Origin: Burkholderiales bacterium | GTDB taxonomy: Bacteria > Pseudomonadota > Gammaproteobacteria > Burkholderiales > Burkholderiaceae_C | Length of the DNA: 64,000 nt | Assembly (NCBI GenBank): GCA_947448955.1 | Contig: CANFPU010000003.1 | Coordinates: forward strand, 1-64,000 | Direction: 5' to 3' | Part shown: positions 29,709-40,292 of the stretch, one piece after another | Layout: each line of letters opens with the position of its first letter | Position numbering within the stretch: the stretch's first letter is position 1 | The notes under the pieces: generated by a model | The model's database searches: none | What the model was told of the DNA's origin: nothing | The model's input: only the letters and a program-made list of their open reading frames with translations | Made by a program: the position numbers and the translations under genes

Positions 29709-29970
29709 CGCGGGCTGCCAAGGCGGCGTCAGCCGAGACCAAGCCGTCGTTGACCGTGCCGGCGAAGGCTGTGTCAATCTGCTGGTCGTGCTCGACGCTC
29801 TGGGCGTAAGCCGTTGCGAGCGCGCTTTCTTGTTCGACACGCTGCAGCAACTGCAAGGCCTTGGCAACGACAGCCGATCGCCCTTTGGCCGAATGCGTCG
29901 CTGCGTAACGGTCGATGAAACCGAGGATGGACGGATCGAGGGAGACTGAGATTTTTTGAGCAGCTTGCAT
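29695..29970 (-). CDS. MazE/CopG-like antitoxin
   Basis: Overlaps toxin start by 14 nt; KISVSLDPSILGFIDRYAATHSAKGRSAVVAKAL ribbon-helix-helix pattern. Confidence 0.85.
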   Translation of the reverse strand: MQAAQKISVSLDPSILGFIDRYAATHSAKGRSAVVAKALQLLQRVEQESALATAYAQSVEHDQQIDTAFAGTVNDGLVSADAALAARDEAW

Positions 29971-30081
29971 GGTTGCTACCGAAAGTAGCATAAACACAGC
30001 ATATTTGGTAGCAAAAAATCAGAAAATTTGATGGGATCGGTTTGCCAGCGAAGGCATCCGGCCCGATGCCAGCTCGATCTG

Positions 30082-31296
30082 CTACTTGACCCAGGTGTTG
30101 AGCTGGATGATCGGCAGCAGCACCGCCAGCACGATCAGCATCACGACCGCGCCCATCGCGACGATCAGCAGTGGCTCAAGAATCGTCGCCAGCGCCATCG
30201 CCCGGCGCTGGACCTCGCCGCTGAGTTGGCGCGCGGCACGGTCGAGCATTTGCGGCAATTGGCCGGTCTGCTCGCCCAAGCGCGCGAACATCGCCAGCAG
30301 GGCCGGAAATCTTTTCTTTGCCGCCAATGCCGATGCCAGCGGCGCGCCCTCGCGGACTTGCACCAAGGCTTCGAGCGCATCGGCGCGCAGCGCGCGGTTG
30401 GCCAAGGTCTCTGCCGCGGCCTGCAGCGCCTTCAGGATGGGCACGCCGGCATTGGCCAGCATCGCCAGCGTGCTGGCGAAGCGCGCCGCGTTGTAGCCCC
30501 GCGCGACCCGGCCGACCAGCGGCAAGCCGAGCCAGGCGGCATCGAAGCGCTGGCGGAACGGCTCTTTCTTCAGCGCCATGGTCAGCACCACACCACCGCC
30601 TGCAGCGGCCAGCAGCACCCCCCAACCCCATTGCCTGACGAAAGCGCTCAGGCCCAGCATCGCGGTCGTCAGCCAGGGCAATGCCCGCTGATTGCTGGTG
30701 AACACACTGGCGACCTGCGGCACCACATAAGTGACCAGAAAAATCACGATCACAAAGGCGATCAGCGAGACGATGGCCGGATAAAGCGCCGCACCCAGCA
30801 GCTTGGCGCGCAGCGCCTGGCGTTCTTCGAGATCGTCGGCCAGGCGCTCCAGCACGGCGCCCAGCGCGCCGCTCTGCTCGCCGGCTGCGACGACCGCGCG
30901 GTAGACATCGTCGAACTCGCGCGGCGCACTGGCCAGCGCCCGGGCAAATGGTGCGCCGGCGTTGACCTCGGCGCGCAGGTGGGCGACGAGGTCGCGCTGG
31001 GCCGGCGAGTCGGCTTCGTCGGACAGGGCGGTCAGTGCGCGCTCTAGCGGCAGCCCGGCGCCCACCAAGCCGGCGAGCTGGCGCGTCCACACCGCCAGCG
31101 CGGTGCTGCCAAACACCCGTCGCGACCAGCGTGAGGCGCCGGCACTTTGCACGCTGGCTGCCAGCGCTTGCACCCCCAGCGGCACCAGGCCCTGGGCGCG
31201 CAACTGCGAGCGGGCGGCCTTGGCGTTTTCGGCTTCGAGCACGCCGGTGCGGGGCTTGCCTTGCGCATCGAGCGCATCGAAGGTGTAGGCGGGCAT
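30082..31296 (-). CDS. gspF: Type II secretion system inner membrane protein GspF
   Basis: MPAYTFDALDAQGKPRTGVLEAENAKAARSQLRAQGLVPLGV ... GVPILKALQAAAETL. Confidence 0.95.
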   Translation of the reverse strand: MPAYTFDALDAQGKPRTGVLEAENAKAARSQLRAQGLVPLGVQALAASVQSAGASRWSRRVFGSTALAVWTRQLAGLVGAGLPLERALTALSDEADSPAQRDLVAHLRAEVNAGAPFARALASAPREFDDVYRAVVAAGEQSGALGAVLERLADDLEERQALRAKLLGAALYPAIVSLIAFVIVIFLVTYVVPQVASVFTSNQRALPWLTTAMLGLSAFVRQWGWGVLLAAAGGGVVLTMALKKEPFRQRFDAAWLGLPLVGRVARGYNAARFASTLAMLANAGVPILKALQAAAETLANRALRADALEALVQVREGAPLASALAAKKRFPALLAMFARLGEQTGQLPQMLDRAARQLSGEVQRRAMALATILEPLLIVAMGAVVMLIVLAVLLPIIQLNTWVK

Positions 31297-31311
31297 CGGC
31301 GGTTGGCGCTT

Positions 31312-32727
31312 TTAGTCGCGTGTGACGCGCAGCACTTCTTCGAGCGAGGTCACGCCCTCGTCGACCAGGCGCGCACCGTCGTCGCGCATCGGCACGAAGC
31401 CGCCGGTCTTGGCTGCAGCCAGCAACTCGCTCTCGGCGGCGCGACCGTGGATCAGCGCGCGCAGCGCATCGTCGACCACCATCAACTCGTAGACCCCGGT
31501 GCGGCCTTTGTAGCCAGTCTGCCCGCAGGCGGCGCAACCCACCGGGTGCCAGCGGCCCTGGTCGTCGACCCGCTTGCAGGCCGGGCAGAGCTTGCGCACC
31601 AGGCGCTGGGCTTGTGCGCCGAGCAGGCTGCTGCTCAGCAGATAGGGCTCGACGCCCATGTCGATCAAGCGGGTGATGGCGCTCGGCGCGTCGTTGGTGT
31701 GCAAGGTGGCGAGCACCAGGTGGCCGGTCAGCGAGGCCTGGATCGCGATCTGCGCGGTTTCGAAGTCGCGGATTTCGCCGATCATGATCACGTCCGGGTC
31801 CTGGCGCAGGATTGCGCGCAAAGCCTTGCCAAAGGTCAGGTCAATCTTGGCATTGACCTGGGTCTGGCCAATGCCCTCAAGCTCGTACTCGATCGGGTCT
31901 TCGACCGTCAGCACATTGGTGCTGTGGGTGTCGATGCGGCCCAGTGAGGCGTACAGCGTGGTGGTCTTGCCCGAGCCGGTCGGCCCGGTCACCAGCACGA
32001 TGCCGTGGGGTTGGTGCACCAGCCGGTTGAACGAACTCAACACCTCGCCGCTCATGCCCAGCGCTTCGAGCGTGAACTTGGACTCGGTCTTGTCGAGCAG
32101 GCGCAGCACCGCGCGCTCGCCATGCGCCGAGGGCAGCGTGGAGACGCGAACATCAATCGCCCGCCCGCCGATACGCAGGCTGATGCGGCCGTCTTGCGGC
32201 AGGCGTCTTTCGGCAATGTCAAGCTCGGCCATGATCTTCAGGCGCGATATCAGCGCAGCGTGCAGCGCGCGGTTGGGCTGCACCACCTCGCGCAACGTGC
32301 CGTCGACCCGGAAGCGCACCGCGCTGCTGCGCTCGTAAGGTTCGATGTGGATGTCAGACGCGCCGTCCTTGGCCGCTTGGGTCAGCAGCGCGTTGAGCAT
32401 GCGGATGATCGGTGCGTCGTTGGCCGCTTCGAGCAAATCCTCGACCGCCGGCAGGTCTTGCAGCAGCCTTGAGAGGTCGACTTCGCTCTCGACCTCGCCG
32501 ACCACGGTGGCTGCGCTCGATTCGCCGCTGGCGTAGACGCGGGCGATGCGCTCGATCAGCACCGCCGAGTCTTCGCGCTCGACCCGGCTCACCGCATGCA
32601 GGCGCAGCACCTCACTCAGCGCACTGGGGGCCGTGTGGTCGGTGGCCCAGAGCACGCGCTCACGGCCATCGTCCTCGAGCAGCAATTGCTGGGCTTTGGC
32701 AAAGCCGTAGGGCAGGGGGTGTTTCAT
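31312..32727 (-). CDS. gspE: Type II secretion system ATPase GspE
   Basis: [67 protein letters not shown]; Cys-rich CPACKRV..CAACGQ. Confidence 0.96.
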   Translation of the reverse strand: MKHPLPYGFAKAQQLLLEDDGRERVLWATDHTAPSALSEVLRLHAVSRVEREDSAVLIERIARVYASGESSAATVVGEVESEVDLSRLLQDLPAVEDLLEAANDAPIIRMLNALLTQAAKDGASDIHIEPYERSSAVRFRVDGTLREVVQPNRALHAALISRLKIMAELDIAERRLPQDGRISLRIGGRAIDVRVSTLPSAHGERAVLRLLDKTESKFTLEALGMSGEVLSSFNRLVHQPHGIVLVTGPTGSGKTTTLYASLGRIDTHSTNVLTVEDPIEYELEGIGQTQVNAKIDLTFGKALRAILRQDPDVIMIGEIRDFETAQIAIQASLTGHLVLATLHTNDAPSAITRLIDMGVEPYLLSSSLLGAQAQRLVRKLCPACKRVDDQGRWHPVGCAACGQTGYKGRTGVYELMVVDDALRALIHGRAAESELLAAAKTGGFVPMRDDGARLVDEGVTSLEEVLRVTRD

Positions 32728-32743
32728 GCCGCACCGAGCCGGT

Positions 32744-34909
32744 TCAACGCGTCGGCGCCGGGCTGGGCGCAGCGCCCGGCTTGTCGGCCTTGGCGGGGGG
32801 CAGCACCGGCCCGGCATTGATCGGCATCACCTGGCTGGGGGCTGGCTGCGCGCCTTGCTGCTCGGCGCGGATCGCCTCGTAGCGATCGAGCGTGAGCGAC
32901 TGCGCGGTCTGCGCGTCGCGCAGCACGACCGGGCGCAGGAACACCAGCAGCACCGACTTGCTGCGTTTGCGGCTCTCGCTGCGGAACAGGTTGCCGACCC
33001 CTGGCAGATCACCCAGCAGTGGCACCTTGTCCTGCCCGCCGTCGTACTGGTCTTTCATCTGCCCGCCCAACACCATGATCTGGCCGTCGTCGGCGACGAT
33101 GGTGGTCTCGACCGAACTCTTGTTGGTGGTTGGCCCGTTGGCGTTGCTGGTCGAATTGGCGACCACGCTGGAGTTCTCTTGGAACACCGTCATCCGCACC
33201 ACGCCGCCCTCGCCGATTTGCGGCTTGATCTTCAGCGTCAAGCCTACGTCTTTGCGCTCGACCGTTTGGAACGGGTTGACCGTGCTGCCACTGGTCCCCG
33301 TATTGGTGAAGCTGCCCGTGACGAAAGGGACGTTCTGGCCAACGACGATCTTGGCTTCCTCGTTGTCCAGCGCGACCAGGTTGGGCGTGGACAGGATGTT
33401 GGTGCCCGAGACGGTTTCAAGGAATCGCGCCAGCGCCCCCAGTGTGTAGACGCCATTGACTTTTTGCAGCAGGCCGACGTTCAGGCCGTTGGTCGCTGCG
33501 CTGGGGGACAGGCCGGTGCTGCCGTTGCCCAACTGCGACAAGGTCAGGATGTTGTTGCCACTGGCACCGAAGTTGGTGCCGGCGGCCAGCCCGAAGCGGT
33601 CGCCTTTGTTGCCGAGCAGGCCTTGCCACTGGAAACCGAGCTCCGCAGCCTTGCTGGCGTCCATCTCGACGATCATCGACTCGACAAAGACCTGGGCCCG
33701 GCGGCCGTCGAGTTGGTCGATCACGCCGCGTATCTGCCGGTACAGCGGCTCGGCGGCCGTGATCACCAGCGAATTGGTCGCCGCGTCGGCCTGGATGAAG
33801 CCGCCGGTGCTGGGTTGGGCCGAGGGTGCGTTGGGCGTCGTGGCCACGCCTGCCGCGTTGGGGCTGGGGCTGGGGCTGGGGCTGGCGGTGGGGGCAGCCG
33901 CGCTGCTGCTGGCGCCAGGACTGGTCGCGCCGCCGCCAAAAGCCGCCCGCAGCACCGCCGCCAATTTGGCGGCATCGGCGTTCTTCAGGTAAACCACATG
34001 GATCGTGCCTGCTGGCCCGCTCAGGCCGGGCCGGTCCAGGCGCTCAATCAGCGCGCGGATGCCGGCCAGCCTGGCCGGGTTGGCCGCGCGGATGATCAGC
34101 GCATTGCTGCGCGAATCGGCCAGCACCGACACGCCGGTGTTCGGTGCGCCGGGGGCTGTCGCGGCGTTGGCGTCGCCGAGTTTTTGCACCATCGCCGCGA
34201 GGTCGGCCGCGATCGCGTGTTGCAGCGGAATCACCTCGACGTCGGTGGCCGCCGGCAGGTCGAGCGCGGCGATGATCTTGGCGATGCGCGACAGGTTGTC
34301 GGCGTAGTCGGTGATCACCAGCGTCGAGTTGCCAGGGTTGGCATTGATCGTGTTGTTCGGGCTGATCAGCGGGCGCAGCACCGCGACCAGGTTGTTCGGA
34401 TTTTCGTGGGTCAGGCGGAAGATCTGGGTGATGACCTGGTCGCCGCGTTGGTTGACTGGCCCGACCGACACCGTGCCAGCCTGCAGCTTGGCGTCGGCCT
34501 CTGGCACCACCTTGAGCAGGCCGGCGTTGTCGACGATGGCAAAACCCAGGCCGCGCAAGGCCGCAAGGTATTGCAGGTAGGCCTCGCGCACCGGCAGGGG
34601 CTGTTCGCTGTAGACGGTGATCACGCCCTTGACGCGCGGGTCGACCAGGATCTGTCGATCGATCATCAGCGCAAAGGCGCGGCTGACGGCTTCGACGTCG
34701 GCGTTGACGAAGTTCAGCGTCACCGGCGTGCTGGCTTTCAGCGCATTGCGGCGTACCGCGGCGCTGCTGGCAGGCGCCGCGTCCTGGGCGGTGGCGGGCC
34801 ACAGTGGCAGCGTCAGCGCGGCGCTCAGCAAGGCCAGGCTGCGGATCGGCCGGCGGGTCTGCGGTCGGTCTGCGCTGCGCGGGGGTCGCGAGGTCTTCAT
34901 GGGAGTCAT
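32744..34909 (-). CDS. gspD: Type II secretion system secretin GspD
   Basis: N-domains and secretin domain: [58 protein letters not shown]. Confidence 0.96.
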   Translation of the reverse strand: MTPMKTSRPPRSADRPQTRRPIRSLALLSAALTLPLWPATAQDAAPASSAAVRRNALKASTPVTLNFVNADVEAVSRAFALMIDRQILVDPRVKGVITVYSEQPLPVREAYLQYLAALRGLGFAIVDNAGLLKVVPEADAKLQAGTVSVGPVNQRGDQVITQIFRLTHENPNNLVAVLRPLISPNNTINANPGNSTLVITDYADNLSRIAKIIAALDLPAATDVEVIPLQHAIAADLAAMVQKLGDANAATAPGAPNTGVSVLADSRSNALIIRAANPARLAGIRALIERLDRPGLSGPAGTIHVVYLKNADAAKLAAVLRAAFGGGATSPGASSSAAAPTASPSPSPSPNAAGVATTPNAPSAQPSTGGFIQADAATNSLVITAAEPLYRQIRGVIDQLDGRRAQVFVESMIVEMDASKAAELGFQWQGLLGNKGDRFGLAAGTNFGASGNNILTLSQLGNGSTGLSPSAATNGLNVGLLQKVNGVYTLGALARFLETVSGTNILSTPNLVALDNEEAKIVVGQNVPFVTGSFTNTGTSGSTVNPFQTVERKDVGLTLKIKPQIGEGGVVRMTVFQENSSVVANSTSNANGPTTNKSSVETTIVADDGQIMVLGGQMKDQYDGGQDKVPLLGDLPGVGNLFRSESRKRSKSVLLVFLRPVVLRDAQTAQSLTLDRYEAIRAEQQGAQPAPSQVMPINAGPVLPPAKADKPGAAPSPAPTR
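33860..33881 (+). repeat. (GGGGCT) hexanucleotide repeat, potential G-quadruplex, inside gspD
   Basis: ggggctggggctggggctgggg, four G4 tracts with 2-nt loops; encodes Pro-Ser repeat on the minus strand. Confidence 0.85.
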
Positions 34910-35769
34910 CCGATCGAAATGACGGACAGCGCGCCTTGACGCCGACCGATGATGTTGAGCAGGTTGGACAGTGCCGCGTCCAGACCTTCGGCCGCCTGGG
35001 CCTGGCCCCGAAATCGCAGCCCGTTGCCGGTCCACTGGCCACTGCCGCTCAGGCGCAGCGCGCCTTCCAAGGTTTCGAGCTGCAGCTGGTTGGCACCGCC
35101 GTCTTGGGGGCGACCTTGCAGGCTGAGGCGGTAGCTGCCGAGGCTGGCCAGCGACGACAGCCTGGACGACACGGCTTGCAACTCGAGCGCGATCGTGCCT
35201 TCGAGCCGCCACTGGCCTTGCGCCGATTGCAGACTGAGGCCGGGGCCGGCCAATTGCAGCAGTCCGCCCAGCTGCAGCGTGTTCCAGGGCGTTCCCAGGC
35301 CGCTCAGCCAAGCCGCGGGCCAACGGCCGATCACTGGCTGGGCATCCGCCGACCCGGCCGGCGCCAAGGGCTTGAGCTTGAGCGTGTAGCCGCGCCAGCC
35401 GGGCTGCCACAGCAGTTGCAGGCCGGCCTCGACGCAACAGTCTTGCCGCGCAGTGAACGCCAGCCCGAACCCATCGGGCCGCAGCTGCCAGGCCAGCCGG
35501 CCTGGCAAGACCGAGGCATCGTGGCTGCCCGTCCCACCGGTGAGCACCAGCACCGCGCTGCCGTCCCACAGACTGCCGCGCGCTTGCGCCAGCAGCAGCC
35601 GCTCGCCACTGGCCTGGCGCAGCGCTTCGGCCAGCCACTGCGCCGGTGCATTGAAAACCAGTCCGCCGATGGCGCCCAGCAAGGCGCCCCAGAGGCCCCA
35701 GCGCCGGCCGATGCGTTGGGTGCGTTGCCAGCGTCCTGCTTCGGACGTGCTATTTCTCGGCAGGCTCAC
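34906..35769 (-). CDS. gspN: Type II secretion system protein GspN
   Basis: Position in gsp operon; GALLGAIGGLVFNAPAQWLAEALRQASGERLLLAQARGSLWDGSAVLVL. Confidence 0.88.
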   Translation of the reverse strand: MSLPRNSTSEAGRWQRTQRIGRRWGLWGALLGAIGGLVFNAPAQWLAEALRQASGERLLLAQARGSLWDGSAVLVLTGGTGSHDASVLPGRLAWQLRPDGFGLAFTARQDCCVEAGLQLLWQPGWRGYTLKLKPLAPAGSADAQPVIGRWPAAWLSGLGTPWNTLQLGGLLQLAGPGLSLQSAQGQWRLEGTIALELQAVSSRLSSLASLGSYRLSLQGRPQDGGANQLQLETLEGALRLSGSGQWTGNGLRFRGQAQAAEGLDAALSNLLNIIGRRQGALSVISIG

Positions 35770-36290
35770 CGACCGGCTCCCAGTGCCAGCGTCAGGCTGC
35801 CGTCGTACAGGCCGGGGCTGGTTTGGGTCATGCTGGCTTCAACCACCCGGGCTCTTGCGCCGGCGCGGGCTTCGGCCAGCCAGGCGCCGAGCTGGGTCGG
35901 GTTGACCGCTTTGAGTGCGAGCAGAGCACGGTCGCCTTGCAGGCTGAGCTTGCCCGGCGCGCCCAGCCGCGCGGTGGCGGCGGTCAGCGCGGCATGGGCT
36001 TGTTCGGTGCTCACCGGTGACGCCGCGCGCAGCGCCGCCGCTTCGTTGGCGAGCAGCTGCATCTGCTGCTGTTGGGTCTCGAGCTTGGCAATCTGTGCCG
36101 GTGCGCTGTTCAAGCTGCGCCAGGCCGGCGCGATCGCCAGCGACCACCCGCCCAGCCCGACCAACAGTGCCGCGGCCAAGGTCAGCCCTCGGCGGTCTCG
36201 CAAGCTCAATGCAGCCCAGCGGGACTGCAGCTCGCGCAGCGCGGTGCGGGCTGCCACCAGACTGGGGTGGGGTTCTTTGGCAGACGTCAT
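35766..36290 (-). CDS. gspM: Type II secretion system protein GspM
   Basis: Single N-terminal TM; ALRELQSRWAALSLRDRRGLTLAAALLVGLGGWSLAIAPAW; ATGA overlaps in operon. Confidence 0.88.
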   Translation of the reverse strand: MTSAKEPHPSLVAARTALRELQSRWAALSLRDRRGLTLAAALLVGLGGWSLAIAPAWRSLNSAPAQIAKLETQQQQMQLLANEAAALRAASPVSTEQAHAALTAATARLGAPGKLSLQGDRALLALKAVNPTQLGAWLAEARAGARARVVEASMTQTSPGLYDGSLTLALGAGR

Positions 36291-37564
36291 GGCAGCGGAG
36301 TGGTTTTGGCGCGTTGGATCAGCAGCCGGCCTTCGGCCATGTCCAGGCTCCAGCCGGCGGCCTGCAGCCGCTGGCGCAATTGATCGATTTGTGGCGCTTG
36401 CCAGCCGGCCGCGCTCAGATTCAGCCGGCCAGGCTCAAAACGCAGCTGTGCGGCGGGCGCCTGGCCTGGCGGCCAAGCGGCGGCGGCGGCGGCGAGCATG
36501 GGCTCGAGATCGTCTGGGCCTGGCACGCCCGCTGCCGCGCGCAGTGCAGCGGTCTCCTGCTGCATCTGCAGCGGTGCATCGAGTACCGCGCGCACCTGCG
36601 GATGGCTGCTGCGCAGCAGCGCATCCATGGAGGCTCTCAGCTGGTTCAGTGCGCGTTGTTGCTGCCAGGCCATCAGGTTGATCGCCGCCAATTGCAGCAG
36701 CAGCAAGCTCAGCAGACCCAGCCGGACCGGCCGCCAAGCGGGGCTCAGCAGCCGTCGCGCCAGCTTGCCCAGCGCCAGGCTGCCTCGGCGTTGCGGCGTG
36801 AGGTCGAATTGCAACAGATTCCAGCGCGAGCGCAAGGCCGCCAAGGCCTGCTCGGCGGTGCTGCTGACGGCCACCGCTGTGCCCAGCCAGCGCTCGGCCG
36901 CTGCCGCGGCGGCCGGCGTGGCCGAAAATTGGGCGCCACGGGCGCTCCAGCGCAGTTGCAGGCTTCGCGCCAGGCTACCGGTCAGGGGCACGCACAGCGC
37001 GCTGTCGGCGTCGCGCAGCGCCAACCACTGCACATCGGCGCCGAATGCGTCGTGGGCATTGAAAAAGTGGCCGCTCGGCGCTTGGCTGTCCGCGCCTGCG
37101 GCCAGGCCTTCGGGCGGCAGTGCGGGTGCGAGCGCAGGCACCAGCCGGTCGACCGACAGGCCGGCAGCGGCGAGCGCGGCGAGCTGGGCTTGCAGGCCCG
37201 GTTTGTTCAACGCGGCCACCCAGCCAGGCGCGCCTGGTGCCGCCTCAGGTGCCAGCGCCAGATGCACTTGGTCATCATCGGCCAGCAGCTGCTCTTCCAG
37301 CACCCCAGCCAAGGCTGCACGCATGCGGTTGGCCGGTGCGCGCGGCAAGATTGGCCGGTGCCATGCCACCGCGTCTGCCGGCAGCACGGCCACCACGCTG
37401 TCGGCTTTGGGGCACAGCGCGGGTGCCGAATCGCCTTGCCGCGTCAGCGCGATGCCGTCTTCGCTGAGCAGCCAGCTCAGCGTGGCGGCGCCCGAAGGCT
37501 CAGCCGCCGCTGAGACCGCGGGGACCGCACGCAGCGCCGGCAACAGGATCACGAGCAAGGACAT
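36287..37564 (-). CDS. gspL: Type II secretion system protein GspL
   Basis: Position between gspK and gspM; LLADDDQVHLAL actin-like domain, TM then periplasmic domain. Confidence 0.85.
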   Translation of the reverse strand: MSLLVILLPALRAVPAVSAAAEPSGAATLSWLLSEDGIALTRQGDSAPALCPKADSVVAVLPADAVAWHRPILPRAPANRMRAALAGVLEEQLLADDDQVHLALAPEAAPGAPGWVAALNKPGLQAQLAALAAAGLSVDRLVPALAPALPPEGLAAGADSQAPSGHFFNAHDAFGADVQWLALRDADSALCVPLTGSLARSLQLRWSARGAQFSATPAAAAAAERWLGTAVAVSSTAEQALAALRSRWNLLQFDLTPQRRGSLALGKLARRLLSPAWRPVRLGLLSLLLLQLAAINLMAWQQQRALNQLRASMDALLRSSHPQVRAVLDAPLQMQQETAALRAAAGVPGPDDLEPMLAAAAAAWPPGQAPAAQLRFEPGRLNLSAAGWQAPQIDQLRQRLQAAGWSLDMAEGRLLIQRAKTTPLP

Positions 37565-37714
37565 GGCAGGGTCGGCGGCGGGTGGCCGGCGGGCACGGTA
37601 AGGGGCAAAGGGACGGGCGCGATGGTGGCCGATGGCGGCCGGTCTCGACCGGTTGTTGGACAAGCGGTGCCGAGATTGTGCGGTAGCGGGCGATCGGTCG
37701 ACATCGCGGCGGGC

Positions 37715-38659
37715 TCAGCGCGGCAACAGGCTCAGGTCAGCGGCGCGCTGGTGCTGGATCGCCACCACCTCCAGACCGCCGCGGCGCTCGACCAGGGTTT
37801 GCTCGGTCAGCACGCGCTGGTCGATCCGCAGCCGGCCGCGGATCTCGAAAAATGCCGACTTGACATCGACATCCCGCGGCTCGAGCGTCACGCCCTGGCC
37901 CAGCACATCGGTGGCGTCGGCCAGGTTGCGCATGGCCTGGCGTTGTCTGGCTTGGACCAGACGGTCCGCGCCGCCCAAATCCAGCCCGGCGATCACGCCG
38001 GCCAGCACCTCGCGCGACGCGGTGTTGAGATTGATCGGTGTGGCCACCGGCAGCAACACCACCACCTTGCCCAGGCGGGCAATCGTCGCCGCGTCCAACC
38101 CGAGCCAGGCCAGGTCTGCCAGTTGCTGCGGCGGCAGCGGTGCGTTGCTGTCTCCGGATCGGCTCGCGGCCAGCAAGCCGTCGGCGAGCAGCGCTGCGGT
38201 TTCGCTGGGCAGGCCGGCGCTGTCACACAGGCGCTGCAGCATCGCCTGCTGGGCGGGCACCAGCTTGCTGTCGAGCACCAGGTTGCGCAGGTTGTAGCGC
38301 GACTGGGCGTCGGTGATGCCCCCAGCCAGAAAGGCCTCCGGGCCTTCGTCGGCGTTGTGGTCGCGGTCGGTGGCCAGAAAAGTCGACAGTCTGGCCTCGG
38401 CCAGCGGCGTGGCCCAAGGCTCGCTCAGACTGGTGGCACGGCCGGATCGGGCGTCTTCGCGCAGGATCAGCCGGGCCCAGTCGAGCGCGCCCTGCAAGAT
38501 CCAGCCCGACTGGGCCCGGCTGCGTTCGGCGGACTCGACCTGTACCGCTTTCCACTGTTGCCAGACCATGCCCGAAGCGAGCGTGGCGACCACGGTCAGC
38601 AAGACCATCGCCACCAGCAAGGCGGCGCCCCGGGACGGTTTGTGGCGCAGGTGGTTCAT
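37715..38659 (-). CDS. gspK: Type II secretion system minor pseudopilin GspK
   Basis: RGAALLVAMVLLTVVATLASGMVWQQWKAVQVE N-terminus; NLNTASREVLAGVIAGLD helix-hairpin-helix. Confidence 0.92.
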   Translation of the reverse strand: MNHLRHKPSRGAALLVAMVLLTVVATLASGMVWQQWKAVQVESAERSRAQSGWILQGALDWARLILREDARSGRATSLSEPWATPLAEARLSTFLATDRDHNADEGPEAFLAGGITDAQSRYNLRNLVLDSKLVPAQQAMLQRLCDSAGLPSETAALLADGLLAASRSGDSNAPLPPQQLADLAWLGLDAATIARLGKVVVLLPVATPINLNTASREVLAGVIAGLDLGGADRLVQARQRQAMRNLADATDVLGQGVTLEPRDVDVKSAFFEIRGRLRIDQRVLTEQTLVERRGGLEVVAIQHQRAADLSLLPR

Positions 38660-39384
38660 GGCGTCGGTGCCAGCATCACATCGCGCAGCAACCGGCCTTC
38701 GGGCAGGTCGATCTGCAGGCGCACGCCGCTGGGCAGCAAGGTCCGCTGGGCCTTGCCGTTGGTGGCGCCACTCGTGGCACCGGCGGCACTGGCGGCGCTG
38801 CCAGGCGCTGCCGCCGCCGCGGCCGTTTGCGAGTTGGCTGCCAAGGCGACGTCGCCGCTCGATTGGGCATTGCTCCAGCCCTGACCGCGCCAGAAAAATA
38901 TTTGCCAATCGCTCACACCGTCGGCCAGACGGAGCTGGCCGGCCTCCTGGCCTTGCAGCTGCTGGCTCGCCTGCCAGACCTGCTGCAACTCGCCGACGCG
39001 GGTCACCAGCGGGCTGCTCCAGCGCCGCCAGATGCCTTCGCGCAGCGACCAGACGACGATCTGCACCCCACCTTCGGCGCGGCGGGCGATGCGCATCGCG
39101 CTGCCGTCAAAACTCAGGCCGGGCACCAGCGGGCTGTCGAACGTCGCGGCCAGGTCCTGCTCCCACTGCCCGATCAGCGCCGACAGGCGCAGCGTTCGTT
39201 CGCTGGCGGCGGCGGCAATTTCTCGTGCGCGGGTCATGCTCGCGACGCCTTGCCAACCCATCGCGGCAACCACGGCCATGATCACCAGCGCGACCAGGAC
39301 TTCGACCAGCGTGAAGCCTGGCACTGGTCGAACAGACCTCGGGCAGGAACGGGTGGCGTGGACCATGTTCAGGGGCTGCTCCAT
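38656..39384 (-). CDS. gspJ: Type II secretion system pseudopilin GspJ
   Basis: GFTLVEVLVALVIMAVVAAMGWQGVASM prepilin motif. Confidence 0.92.
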   Translation of the reverse strand: MEQPLNMVHATRSCPRSVRPVPGFTLVEVLVALVIMAVVAAMGWQGVASMTRAREIAAAASERTLRLSALIGQWEQDLAATFDSPLVPGLSFDGSAMRIARRAEGGVQIVVWSLREGIWRRWSSPLVTRVGELQQVWQASQQLQGQEAGQLRLADGVSDWQIFFWRGQGWSNAQSSGDVALAANSQTAAAAAAPGSAASAAGATSGATNGKAQRTLLPSGVRLQIDLPEGRLLRDVMLAPTP

Positions 39385-39390
39385 CGCCGC

Positions 39391-39750
39391 TCAGTACCGC
39401 GCGACCACGGTCGACAGGCTGACCACGACCACGCCCTGGCCGTCGAGCACCATCGCGTCGACGCGGTGGAAGTTCGGGTTGGGCGTGACCTGGGTCCGCA
39501 GCAGGCCGCGATAGTCGCGACCAAGTTGGCGGCACGCGAATGCGGCCTCGCCAGCGCCCGGAAACTGCTTAGCCAGACGCAGCCCGGTCAGCGCGTTGTC
39601 GGCGCACCACTGTGCGGCCGTGACATCGCCCAGCCGCTGCGCGTTGTCGGTCAGCGCGCCGGCGGCCTTGAGCCCTGCGCCGAGCGCGATCGCGGTGATC
39701 GCCAGCGCGACCAGCACCTCGACCAGCGTGAACCCGTTGACCCGCTTCAT
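39391..39750 (-). CDS. gspI: Type II secretion system pseudopilin GspI
   Basis: GFTLVEVLVALAITAIALGAGLKAAGALTDNAQRL. Confidence 0.92.
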   Translation of the reverse strand: MKRVNGFTLVEVLVALAITAIALGAGLKAAGALTDNAQRLGDVTAAQWCADNALTGLRLAKQFPGAGEAAFACRQLGRDYRGLLRTQVTPNPNFHRVDAMVLDGQGVVVVSLSTVVARY

Positions 39751-40292
39751 CGCGGGACCGGGTCCTGGACCGAGAACGGCGCCAAGCCATCGGTGGCGAG
39801 CGCCAGTTCGCGCTCGCCCAGCGTCAGCAGGATGCGCTGCGCGCCGATCAAGGGCTCGGGCCCAAGTCGCAGCGCACTGGCGCCTTCGATGCGGGCACGC
39901 AGTTCAGGGTTCAGCCAATGCCCTGCTGGCAGGCTTTCGGGGGGCAGGCCGATGAAGCGAAAGGCCGGGTCGCTGCCCGGGGTGGTCAGCTCGAATCGAA
40001 CTGGCACACCGCTGGCCCGGGCTTCGGCGCGGCCGGCTTCCAGCAGTGCGGACAGCCTCAGCGCCTCTCGTTCCAGTGCGGCTTGGCCGCCGTCCCGCAG
40101 CGCCAGACCAGCCAGCCCCGAGACCAGCGCGATCAGCAGCAGCACCACCAACAGTTCGACCAGCGAGAAGCCGGCTTCGTCCGCCGGCGGGTGGGCGCTG
40201 ATCAGACCGTTACTGCCAGGAGCCGATGTCGGCGTTCTTGCCGTCACCGCCGGCCTGACCATCGGCGCCGAGAGAGAAGACATCGACCTCAC
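39747..40292 (-). CDS. gspH: Type II secretion system pseudopilin GspH (start codon uncertain)
   Basis: GFSLVELLVVLLLIALVSGLAGLALRDG; ORF start overlaps gspG so a later start is likely. Confidence 0.88.
   Translation of the reverse strand: MRSMSSLSAPMVRPAVTARTPTSAPGSNGLISAHPPADEAGFSLVELLVVLLLIALVSGLAGLALRDGGQAALEREALRLSALLEAGRAEARASGVPVRFELTTPGSDPAFRFIGLPPESLPAGHWLNPELRARIEGASALRLGPEPLIGAQRILLTLGERELALATDGLAPFSVQDPVPR

Noticed and set aside
32726-34939. 737-aa plus-strand ORF opposite gspD
   Set aside because: Antisense shadow of the secretin gene with no recognisable motifs.
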